A stretch of 5,934 nucleotides of DNA, taken from the NCBI GenBank assembly GCA_009916335.1, contig SAAR01000205.1:1-5934 (forward strand), in the 5' to 3' direction. The position numbers and the translations under genes are program-made. Positions 1-5,922 of this stretch are shown here, one piece after another (positions within the stretch are counted from its first letter, which is position 1; the number at the start of each line of letters is the position of its first letter). This DNA is from Erysipelotrichia bacterium (lineage in GTDB: Bacteria > Bacillota_I > Bacilli_A > Erysipelotrichales > Erysipelotrichaceae). The notes under the pieces are model-generated. The model searched no databases, had not been told where the DNA came from, and worked only from the letters and a program-made list of their open reading frames with translations.

Positions 1-1737
1 ATCCACTAATACATCTTCATATTTTGTTGTTCCTGTTAATGTTCCATTACTTCCTGCTTGGTACTTAACTGTGAACCACTGTGTTTCATCTTTTACAAAT
101 GTGTATGTGTATACTTCGTCATCTTCTACTTTTGTTGCAGTTGTTGGTATTGTATCCCAGCTTCCTGCTTTATAACCTTTTGTGGCATTCGGTGTTGGAA
201 TATTTTCTAATTTTGTTTCTTTCGCTATCCATGTACCATCTTTGCCTTTAGTTGCTAACACATAGTCCTGTGTAATCGTTTTTACATTTTTATCATCTTT
301 TTCAAAATGTCCATTGACTACTTCATATGTGATTGTTGCTTCATATTTATCAGGTGTTCCATCTTTATCTTCATCTAATTCATATTTACCATAATATTTT
401 TCTTCACTGTTAACTTCTCCTGTACTAAGATCAGCTGCTTTTGTACATGCTTCATCTGTATACCAACCATCAAAAACATAATTTTTATCATTTTCTGTTT
501 GATTAAGTGTTTCTGGTTTTCTTAAATCCTTGTGAAGTGTTCCAGCATCTACTACTAAATTCATTTTAGGAGGACCATAACCTTCCTCATTCGCATCTTT
601 TACATAGAACATAACACTATACGTATTTACATCATGTAACTCTGCTGTTCCATCTACATGGTAAGTCTTTATGTCAGTAGATACAGTTGCATTTTTATTT
701 TTATTTATTCCTGGATTTGCTCCATTAGACACTACAATTCTTTCCCACTTTATTGTATATGTTCCAGACTCATAACTTCCAGAATCGTTAGTTTCAACAT
801 AACGATACTCTTTACCTTTGTATTCAATATGTGGGAAATTTGTTGGCTTAGATGCTATCCTATTATTTACATCATAATATGTTTTTCCTATATTCAAAGT
901 ATTTATAGCTGCTACATTTTTCACTGTCCCCCAATCTGCATTATACCAGTTTTCATCATCATATGGATCATGTATATCTATTCCAGGTTTTAAAATATAG
1001 AACACTGCCTTTTGAGTGCCATCTACACTCTCATCTGCTTTTACTGTAATTGTCGCAATTTCCTTTTTAGCATAGTTTTCACCACAATAAATAATAGTCG
1101 TACCTTTTTTAAGAGCTGTAATTGTTACCTTTTTTCCATCATCATCGCCGACTATGCTTGCAACATCAGTATCTGAAGAACTCCAAGAATGAGAATGCCA
1201 AGGCCATTTACTATCACATTCAAGCTTTGTTGTTTCCCCAACCTTTAATTCGATTTGTTGTTCTTTACCATAAGTAACTCCACTTCTTAGTAGTTTCTCT
1301 TCTTGTTGATTACTTGTAAGAACAACCTTTAACACTCTTGTTTCATTTCCATTAGCGTTAAATGCAATTTCTTCTCCCTCTGCATTAAAAGCATTTCCAT
1401 CTAAAGTTACTTCTTTTACAGAATAACCTTCTAATGCTTTTACCACTGTTTTACCAGGATCGTATTCATTGAATGGAATTTCTAATGTATCTTTGATTTC
1501 ATCATCAACGATTACTTGGACTGATAAAACATGAGAAAATAATTCAATTTCCTCTAATGTTGATTCATCAACCTTACTTTCTTCTTTGCTACTTGCATTA
1601 TCCGTTGTGATCTCCACATAATCATTCCCATATATATTCGTATCTTGAGCATATATCGTAAACAAATTAGTAGGAATCATCTGAAAAACTAACATTACTG
1701 ATAATACACTAGCAAATAACTTCTTAAAATTTTTCAT
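1..1737 (-). CDS. Secreted multidomain surface protein/adhesin, N-terminal 579 residues (C-terminus beyond window edge)
   Basis: The frame is open from the ATG at 1735-1737 to the left edge without a stop, giving 579 residues of a longer protein. Residues 1-30 form a signal peptide: Lys at 2, 5 and 6, a hydrophobic core at 7-21, and likely cleavage after YA at 29-30. Residues 84-147 are a beta-rich stretch I do not recognise. Residues 152-236 look like a BIG2 Ig-like domain (WSSSDTDVAS at 185-194, then a VTITALKKGTT strand pair). Residues 374-453 match a Listeria-Bacteroides/InlB B-type repeat (FDGWYTDEAC at 422-431). An acidic DEDKDGTPDKYE at 455-466, possibly calcium binding, leads into a repeat ending in GYKAGSWDTIPT (521-532). 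These families are known from Firmicutes cell-surface proteins. A cell-wall anchor such as LPXTG is expected off-window but not seen. The start is supported by AGAGGAG at 1744-1750, with 6-7 nt to the ATG. Met15 and Met20 lie inside the signal peptide and lack this site. Adhesion is inferred; the ligand is unknown. Confidence 0.9.
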   Translation of the reverse strand, partial: MKNFKKLFASVLSVMLVFQMIPTNLFTIYAQDTNIYGNDYVEITTDNASSKEESKVDESTLEEIELFSHVLSVQVIVDDEIKDTLEIPFNEYDPGKTVVKALEGYSVKEVTLDGNAFNAEGEEIAFNANGNETRVLKVVLTSNQQEEKLLRSGVTYGKEQQIELKVGETTKLECDSKWPWHSHSWSSSDTDVASIVGDDDGKKVTITALKKGTTIIYCGENYAKKEIATITVKADESVDGTQKAVFYILKPGIDIHDPYDDENWYNADWGTVKNVAAINTLNIGKTYYDVNNRIASKPTNFPHIEYKGKEYRYVETNDSGSYESGTYTIKWERIVVSNGANPGINKNKNATVSTDIKTYHVDGTAELHDVNTYSVMFYVKDANEEGYGPPKMNLVVDAGTLHKDLRKPETLNQTENDKNYVFDGWYTDEACTKAADLSTGEVNSEEKYYGKYELDEDKDGTPDKYEATITYEVVNGHFEKDDKNVKTITQDYVLATKGKDGTWIAKETKLENIPTPNATKGYKAGSWDTIPTTATKVEDDEVYTYTFVKDETQWFTVKYQAGSNGTLTGTTKYEDVLVD

Positions 1738-1778
1738 GATAATCTCCTCTCTTTCTATTCTTTATCATTCATTCAGGT

Positions 1779-1800
1779 AGTATGCTTTTTTTAGCATACT
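1779..1800 (-). promoter_or_regulatory. Perfect 8-bp palindromic hairpin in the leader of the surface-protein gene
   Basis: AGTATGCT (1779-1786) and AGCATACT (1793-1800) are perfect reverse complements around a six-T spacer. On the minus strand the spacer is six A's. If the TATAAT at 1818-1823 is the -10 element, the hairpin begins about 12 nt into the mRNA and ends about 40 nt before the start codon. No U-tract follows on the minus strand, so it is not an ordinary terminator for that direction. It could be a protein operator just downstream of the start site or a 5' mRNA-stabilising hairpin. The symmetry is certain; the role is not. Confidence 0.6.
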
Positions 1801-1817
1801 CTTACCTTGACAACACC

Positions 1818-1823
1818 ATTATA
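1818..1823 (-). promoter_or_regulatory. Putative -10 element for the surface-protein gene
   Basis: The minus strand reads TATAAT, a perfect sigma-A -10 hexamer, within ACTATATAATGG. At 17-bp spacing the -35 position (1841-1846) reads CCGTTT, a poor match to TTGACA, and there is no extended TGn motif. The promoter may therefore be weak or activator dependent. The predicted start near 1811 gives a leader of roughly 74 nt carrying the 1779-1800 hairpin. Confidence 0.45.
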
Positions 1824-1968
1824 TAGTTGCACTGGTTATAAAACGGTTGTATTTTATGATTTGAGTGATTTTATTTACACATCGAAAAAATCTTTTTTTA
1901 ACCTAAAAAATGAAATATATAACCATAATAAAAAGGAGTATTTCTGCATTACTAACCATTTTAATAAA

Positions 1969-2010
1969 AAAAATAATATAACTATTCAATAATTAAGTTA
2001 TATTATTTTT
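1969..2010. repeat. 15-bp perfect AT-rich inverted repeat
   Basis: AAAAATAATATAACT (1969-1983) and AGTTATATTATTTTT (1996-2010) are exact reverse complements separated by 12 nt. Each arm contains only one G or C. On the minus strand the structure runs directly into eight T's, and on the plus strand its right arm ends in five T's, so it resembles a weak bidirectional intrinsic terminator. It could also insulate the surface-protein gene from read-through, mark a remnant of a mobile element, or act as a DNA-level cruciform or protein site. Confidence 0.6.
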
Positions 2011-2097
2011 CACTATGAATCTTACTAGGCAAACCTTTCTTCTCCTCTCTTATACCCACTGTTATCTTATGCTTTTAAAGTGATTATTTAAACTAGA

Positions 2098-2119
2098 TTT
2101 TTGTGTTTGCACACAAAAA
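2098..2119. repeat. Second hairpin abutting the operon terminator
   Basis: TTTTTGTGT (2098-2106) and ACACAAAAA (2111-2119) are perfect reverse complements around a four-base TTGC loop. The right arm uses the same A-run that encodes the U-tract of the neighbouring terminator. In the minus-strand transcript the two hairpins are therefore in tandem and cannot both have their full flanks at once. It could act as a back-up terminator or as a 3'-end stabiliser; its function is inferred only. Confidence 0.5.
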
Positions 2120-2138
2120 AAGAACACCATCGTGTTCT
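2115..2138 (-). terminator. Rho-independent terminator of the nnr operon
   Basis: Four bases after the regulator's stop codon the minus strand forms AGAACAC (2132-2138), a GATG loop (2128-2131) and GTGTTCT (2121-2127), followed by a run of U's (2115-2120). The stem is 7 bp and is extendable by A-T pairs and one G-U pair. On the plus strand the hairpin is followed by CTTTT, so weak activity in that direction is possible, but no plus-strand gene needs it. Confidence 0.85.
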
Positions 2139-2141
2139 CTT

Positions 2142-3335
2142 TTATTCTTGCTCATATAGTACTGCTTCTGCTACATTATAATTTAATCTTACATGTTTAT
2201 TTCTAAATTTCGCATAGAATTTCTTGCTAATTCTTTGAATAATTAAATATGCATTATCTAACGATTGACAATTTACCAACACTACAAATTGTCCATCATT
2301 TACCTTCGCAAACACATCATTATTTCTTAATAATTTAGAAATTAATCCCTTTACCTTATTCGCCATACCATATACTTCTTCATTACTACCATTTTCATTA
2401 ATTAACTCAAAGGATATAATAAAGTATTTCTTATTTTCTCTAACACCTGTTTTTACAGATAGTTCATAAATGTATTTAAACATATCAAAGGTACAGTAGA
2501 ATCCACCATTTTCCTCTGTTCTTGTTGATAAGTCTTTAATCAAATCATCTAATTCTAAACGATTAATATCTTCATGATCTTTCATAATCACATTGTATAA
2601 TTCTTTAAAACGATCGGATAACCCTGTTCCTAATTCTCTTAAGAACGCTTCATTTAAATCATCATAATATTTCAACGCTTTATGATAATCACTTGTTTCC
2701 ATTAACCCTTTCATATAATAGTAATGAAGTCCTTCATAGAATGGTTCTAATAATATTGCTGTATAATTCAAGGACATCATTTCATCATACTTTTGTTCAG
2801 CTAATAATCTTTTACATATCTTCGTGACACATTTCACATATGCTTGTCGATAAAATTCACAAACTTGTGTTGTCCATAATAATTGAGAATTAGAAATATA
2901 ATATTTTCCTTTATACAATTGAACCATACGATACGCTTGTTTTAATTGTTTATTATCTAAATCATTCACAAACTTAATTTCTTCCCATATCTTTGTAAAT
3001 TCGTCAACATCTACACGCCATTCAAATGCTGGATTCAATTGGTACCCTTCTTTTGTTGTAATGATTAATTCTTTATCCTTAAAGAAAGAAATCTTTTGAA
3101 TATCTTTACGCAATCTAAAAATAGTAAACTTCATAACACTATTAGGATTTTCACTTTCTGTCCATAAGATTTCAATTAATTTATCTTTATGAATCGGTTG
3201 ATCTTTATAATACAATAAAACCTGAAATAGATTCACTAATTGTTTTCCTAAAAACTTAGTTGCAATGACGCTTTCCCCTTGATGAGTAATCGTAAATTCA
3301 TCAAACATAGTTATTTCATAAACTTCTCTTTCCAT
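2142..3335 (-). CDS. SARP/BTAD-type transcriptional regulator with C-terminal degenerate GGDEF-like domain
   Basis: This is a 397-residue cytoplasmic protein with no signal peptide or membrane segment. Residues 1-105 resemble an OmpR/PhoB-type winged helix (helix at 30-45, LIEILWTE at 53-60, recognition-type helix SVMKFTIFRLRKDIQ at 66-80, hairpin wing ending GYQLNP at 97-102). Residues 108-252 match the helical BTAD region of AfsR/SARP regulators, starting VDVDEFTKIW and including the TPR-like pair around KYDEMMSLNYTAILLEPFYEG and HKALKYYDDL. Residues 276-394 resemble a GGDEF fold: RNND at 337-340, then NDGQFVVLV at 346-354 where GGDEF is expected. The catalytic motif is lost, so diguanylate cyclase activity is unlikely, while RxxD has I-site spacing. 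The start is chosen for AGAGAGGA at 3343-3350, 7 nt before ATG. It is the last gene of the nnr operon, about 20 bases after the pseudokinase. Target genes and ligand are unknown. The regulator call is confident; the GGDEF relationship is moderate. Confidence 0.85.
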   Translation of the reverse strand: MEREVYEITMFDEFTITHQGESVIATKFLGKQLVNLFQVLLYYKDQPIHKDKLIEILWTESENPNSVMKFTIFRLRKDIQKISFFKDKELIITTKEGYQLNPAFEWRVDVDEFTKIWEEIKFVNDLDNKQLKQAYRMVQLYKGKYYISNSQLLWTTQVCEFYRQAYVKCVTKICKRLLAEQKYDEMMSLNYTAILLEPFYEGLHYYYMKGLMETSDYHKALKYYDDLNEAFLRELGTGLSDRFKELYNVIMKDHEDINRLELDDLIKDLSTRTEENGGFYCTFDMFKYIYELSVKTGVRENKKYFIISFELINENGSNEEVYGMANKVKGLISKLLRNNDVFAKVNDGQFVVLVNCQSLDNAYLIIQRISKKFYAKFRNKHVRLNYNVAEAVLYEQE

Positions 3336-3356
3336 AGGAATGTCCTCTCTTTCTGA

Positions 3357-4268
3357 TTATAAGGAATATAATATAACCTTTTCTTTTAATATTGCAATGC
3401 TTTTTTCATCTGGTACTGATAAACCTTTACTAATACTCATACCAACACTTAAACACATACATTGTTCACACAACATTTCTAAATCACCATCTTCTTCATA
3501 ACATCTAATGATTCCTGTAATGAGTGCTTCTTTATAAATCGTGTGATGACTGCTTTTAATATGGCATACTACACGATATACTTGTCCTTCGACAAAGACT
3601 AAGAAATCATTGTATTGTAGAGTATAAATAATAATTTTAGCAAATGGTGTTAATTGCTTTTGTATGGAATCCATCATCTCACTGAGTGGTAAGCGTTGTT
3701 TTTTTAAATAGTGTAAACATTGTATTTCATCAACAAGCAATACATTCGCATGATATTGTTTCAGGATATGCCAATAAGATGGGTGTAAAACAAGCACTTG
3801 TACTTTGCTTTGTCGCTCTAACATCTCTAAAAAGCAACTGATCCCTTGTATGCTAATGTCCTCTTGTTCATGAACAAATACAACAACATCTTGCGAGTGT
3901 ATTTCCTCTTTGCATATACTTGTAAACAAAGATAATTGTAAATCGTCTACATACCCTGTTTCACATAGTTGATCCCGATAATCATCATCTAAAAATACAA
4001 GATTTACACTACCAGTGTTCGCTGTTTCCATCATTTTACATTCAATACCATATGTCATTAAATCCTCTTTTAGAAAGGAGGCAATATTGCTAGGTGCAAT
4101 CATCATCGCTTTATTTTCAAGATGATACGCTTTAAGCAATTTAGAAACCTTGATGCCGATGCCCCCACTGCTCATACTCACCTTTTCAATGCGATAAGAA
4201 ATTTCATCTACTTGTTTTCCTCGTACTCTTTTTTCAATACAAGGAGTTAGGGTAATTGTTTTAATCAT
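3357..4268 (-). CDS. Degenerate PfkB/1-phosphofructokinase-like protein, probable pseudokinase
   Basis: This 303-residue protein has the length of FruK/LacC-type sugar-phosphate kinases. Its N-terminus follows that family's pattern: MIKTITLTPCIEKRV aligns with the usual TLNPAID start, and GGIGIKVSKLLKAY (35-48) with GGKGINVA. The functional residues are changed. TLNPxxD is TLTPCIE, and the Lys and Asn of GGKGxN are Ile38 and Lys40. The region expected to carry the DxSG motif reads LVLHPSYW (159-166), and that expected to carry KPN reads LLVDE (177-181). The second PfkB signature GAGDS is IYKEA (244-248), losing the anion hole and the catalytic Asp. I infer no kinase activity and perhaps a retained ligand-binding or partner-binding role. 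Frame and length are intact, so it is not a decaying pseudogene by sequence. The start has AAGGAAA at 4274-4280. It lies 16 bases after nnr and about 20 bases before the regulator, so it is almost certainly co-transcribed with both. Family membership is fairly sure; lack of catalysis is an inference. Confidence 0.8.
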   Translation of the reverse strand: MIKTITLTPCIEKRVRGKQVDEISYRIEKVSMSSGGIGIKVSKLLKAYHLENKAMMIAPSNIASFLKEDLMTYGIECKMMETANTGSVNLVFLDDDYRDQLCETGYVDDLQLSLFTSICKEEIHSQDVVVFVHEQEDISIQGISCFLEMLERQSKVQVLVLHPSYWHILKQYHANVLLVDEIQCLHYLKKQRLPLSEMMDSIQKQLTPFAKIIIYTLQYNDFLVFVEGQVYRVVCHIKSSHHTIYKEALITGIIRCYEEDGDLEMLCEQCMCLSVGMSISKGLSVPDEKSIAILKEKVILYSL

Positions 4269-4284
4269 ATGTGTTTCCTTTCCA

Positions 4285-5778
4285 TCACAATGATTTCATT
4301 ACATCTGCGATTACCTTAATTATATCACTTGGTAATAAACTATACACACTTTTCTCTTTAAGTATTTGATCTCCACTATACGCATGTAAGAAAACACCTA
4401 ACAAAGCAGCGTGAAAGCAATCTTTATTTTGTGCATATAAACCAGCAATTAACCCTGCTAAAACATCGCCACTGCCACCAACTGCTAACCCATTATTACC
4501 ATAGGTATTCAAATAGCAACACGCCCCTTGTGCAATGATGGTAGTATCACTTTTTAACACTAACGTATACTGTGGGTATTGCTTTGTAAATTGTTTTACA
4601 AAAGCCATACTATTAGCGACAACATTTTCGACACTTTCATCTATTAAATACGCAAATTCTTTCATATGTGGTGTAATAATGATATTTTGACGATGTGCGT
4701 ATTGTGCAAGATAGCCTTTTAATGCATACAACGCATCAGCATCAATAATTAGTGGTAAATCACTATCTAATAAACCTTTCATAATCACTTGTATATCATT
4801 GGCACGAGTAATACCACAACCAATTAACACACAGCTAAAGCGTGATAATGCAGGTTGTAGAAGCGTCCATGCGTCCTTACTGATATGTCCTTGTGTAGCG
4901 GGTAAAGCAATACTCATACTCTCCCATAGATTTGTGGCAACAACTTCTTGAATGTTACTAGGAACTGCACATGTTAATAAACCACAGCCAGCATTCAATG
5001 CACTTTTAGCAGCCATACAAATCGCTCCACTCATGCCATCACTACCACCGATACACAATAATTTACCATAGCTTCCCTTATTAGAATGAGAACTGCGTTT
5101 TGGCAATAATGCTTTCATTTCATCTTTTTCAATTAAATAGGTTTGACTCTCACAAGCATCAATTAATGCAGTGGGAATAAAAATATCAACGATGACAATT
5201 TCATTGCTGTATTCTCTACCAGGCCATAAATATAAGCCGGTTTTTCCACATTGCATGGTATACGTTAGGTTCGCTTTAATCGCACAACCATGAATGCTTC
5301 CATTTTCACAATCAATCCCACTTGGTATATCGACACTAACCACTATTTTATGCAAGTGATTAATCTGTGTGATTACTTCTGCATACTTCCCTGTAATTGT
5401 GCGTGATAAGCCAGTTCCAAATAAACAATCAACAATGATGTCATAAGTTTCATAATCATCGTCAAAAGGAATGGACAATGCTTTTACGATGGCATAATTA
5501 CTCGCTGCATCTTTGCTCAATTTTGTTTCTTCCCCTAGAAAAGAAATTGCCACATGATAGTTGCTTAAATGCAATAAACGAGCTAAAACAAACCCATCGC
5601 CCCCATTATTACCATTACCACAAACAATGACAACTTTGTTTTTGTGATCAAAACGCTTGATAAAATCCGTATAAATACCATATCCTGCATGTTCCATCAA
5701 CAATAAACTGTCGATTTTATAGATCGCACTCGCATCATGATCGATTTTATTCATCTGTTCTTTATTCACTAATTTCAT
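4285..5778 (-). CDS. nnr: Bifunctional NAD(P)H-hydrate epimerase / ADP-dependent NAD(P)H-hydrate dehydratase
   Basis: This metabolite-repair enzyme restores damaged NADH and NADPH hydrates. The epimerase interconverts R and S forms, and the dehydratase removes water from the S form using ADP. The N-terminal epimerase (YjeF_N/NAXE) covers residues 1-215, with CGNGNNGGDGF (53-63), CLFGTGLSR (118-126), VDIPSGID (149-156) and GKTGLYLWPG (178-187). The C-terminal dehydratase (NAXD, ribokinase fold) covers about 225-497, with NKGSYGKLLCIGGSDGMSGA (233-252), DADAL (346-350), TPHMKE (369-374), LKSD (408-411) and GNNGLAVGGSGDVLAG (427-442). The GSGD catalytic signature is intact. At 497 residues it is close to the usual size of fused bacterial Nnr proteins, and both halves appear active. 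The ATG is preceded by AAGGTGGTG at 5784-5792 with suitable spacing. It is the first gene of the operon, after the putative promoter at 5818-5823, and is cytoplasmic. Identity is very secure. Confidence 0.97.
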   Translation of the reverse strand: MKLVNKEQMNKIDHDASAIYKIDSLLLMEHAGYGIYTDFIKRFDHKNKVVIVCGNGNNGGDGFVLARLLHLSNYHVAISFLGEETKLSKDAASNYAIVKALSIPFDDDYETYDIIVDCLFGTGLSRTITGKYAEVITQINHLHKIVVSVDIPSGIDCENGSIHGCAIKANLTYTMQCGKTGLYLWPGREYSNEIVIVDIFIPTALIDACESQTYLIEKDEMKALLPKRSSHSNKGSYGKLLCIGGSDGMSGAICMAAKSALNAGCGLLTCAVPSNIQEVVATNLWESMSIALPATQGHISKDAWTLLQPALSRFSCVLIGCGITRANDIQVIMKGLLDSDLPLIIDADALYALKGYLAQYAHRQNIIITPHMKEFAYLIDESVENVVANSMAFVKQFTKQYPQYTLVLKSDTTIIAQGACCYLNTYGNNGLAVGGSGDVLAGLIAGLYAQNKDCFHAALLGVFLHAYSGDQILKEKSVYSLLPSDIIKVIADVMKSL

Positions 5779-5817
5779 TTTTTCACCACCTTTTCCTTAA
5801 AATATAACCACACCTAT

Positions 5818-5823
5818 ATTATA
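5818..5823 (-). promoter_or_regulatory. Putative -10 element of the nnr operon promoter
   Basis: The minus strand reads TATAAT within GTACTATAATATAGG. The -35 region is only loosely matched: TTTTGT at 17-bp spacing, or TTGTTT at 15 bp. The implied start near 5811 gives a leader of about 33 nt with the Shine-Dalgarno site at its end. No other promoter is evident between the three genes, consistent with one transcript. Confidence 0.5.
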
Positions 5824-5850
5824 GTACAGCTATCCATAAAACAAAAGTAA

Positions 5851-5863
5851 TATTCAATGAATA
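5851..5863. promoter_or_regulatory. Short palindrome upstream of the nnr promoter
   Basis: TATTCA and TGAATA are perfect 6-bp inverted arms around a single A. The site lies just upstream of the expected -35 region, where an activator or repressor could bind. Six-base AT-rich symmetry arises easily by chance in such DNA, so this is a weak candidate operator. Confidence 0.25.
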
Positions 5864-5871
5864 AACAATAT

Positions 5872-5922
5872 AAAAAAAAGCTTGTATTGATGAAAGCATA
5901 ATGCAATACAAACGCTTTTTTT
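5872..5922. terminator. Bidirectional intrinsic terminator upstream of nnr
   Basis: TTGTATTG (5882-5889) pairs perfectly with CAATACAA (5904-5911) across a 14-nt loop. A GC pair on each side is joined through a two-base AC bulge. The stem is flanked by eight A's (5872-5879) and seven T's (5916-5922), so each strand has an RNA hairpin followed by U's. On the minus strand it ends a gene lying beyond the right edge of the window and separates it from the nnr operon. It could equally end a convergent plus-strand transcript. Confidence 0.8.

Larger units (their letters stand above)
1801..2097. other. AT-rich intergenic region without a convincing gene
   Basis: This stretch separates the terminator of the nnr operon from the surface-protein gene. 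It is strongly AT-rich with many A and T runs. It holds the putative -10 at 1818-1823, the long inverted repeat at 1969-2010 and a pyrimidine-rich tract at 2034-2050. Short frames exist on both strands: a 61-codon plus-strand frame with a TTG start and no Shine-Dalgarno site, and an 18-codon hydrophobic minus-strand frame near 1958. Neither has a ribosome-binding site or recognisable sequence, so I treat the region as noncoding. Confidence 0.6.

Noticed and set aside
658..993. 111-codon plus-strand reading frame
   Set aside because: It lies wholly antisense inside the surface-protein gene, is rich in Ile, Cys, Ser and Tyr as expected from antisense AT-rich coding DNA, and has no ribosome-binding site.
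1807..1812. Perfect TTGACA -35 hexamer on the plus strand
   Set aside because: No -10-like hexamer lies 15-19 bp downstream and there is no plus-strand gene to serve.
1905..1959. 18-codon hydrophobic minus-strand frame (small membrane peptide or toxin candidate)
   Set aside because: There is no Shine-Dalgarno site before the ATG, and short hydrophobic frames arise easily from T-rich noncoding DNA.
1807..1992. 61-codon plus-strand reading frame beginning with TTG
   Set aside because: It has a TTG start without a Shine-Dalgarno site, low-complexity Asn/Lys-rich composition, ends inside the long inverted repeat and overlaps the opposing promoter. No family is recognisable.
3357..4268. Active 1-phosphofructokinase (fruK)
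   Set aside because: The GAGD, KPN, DxSG and GGKGxN motifs are all missing, and there is no fructose PTS or fruR-type neighbour, so the gene symbol is withheld.
3357..5118. Tandem duplication of a ribokinase-fold domain (Nnr dehydratase half and the FruK-like protein)
   Set aside because: Both have related folds, but the FruK-like N-terminus matches sugar-phosphate kinases and shows no specific resemblance to the dehydratase, so a local duplication is not supported.
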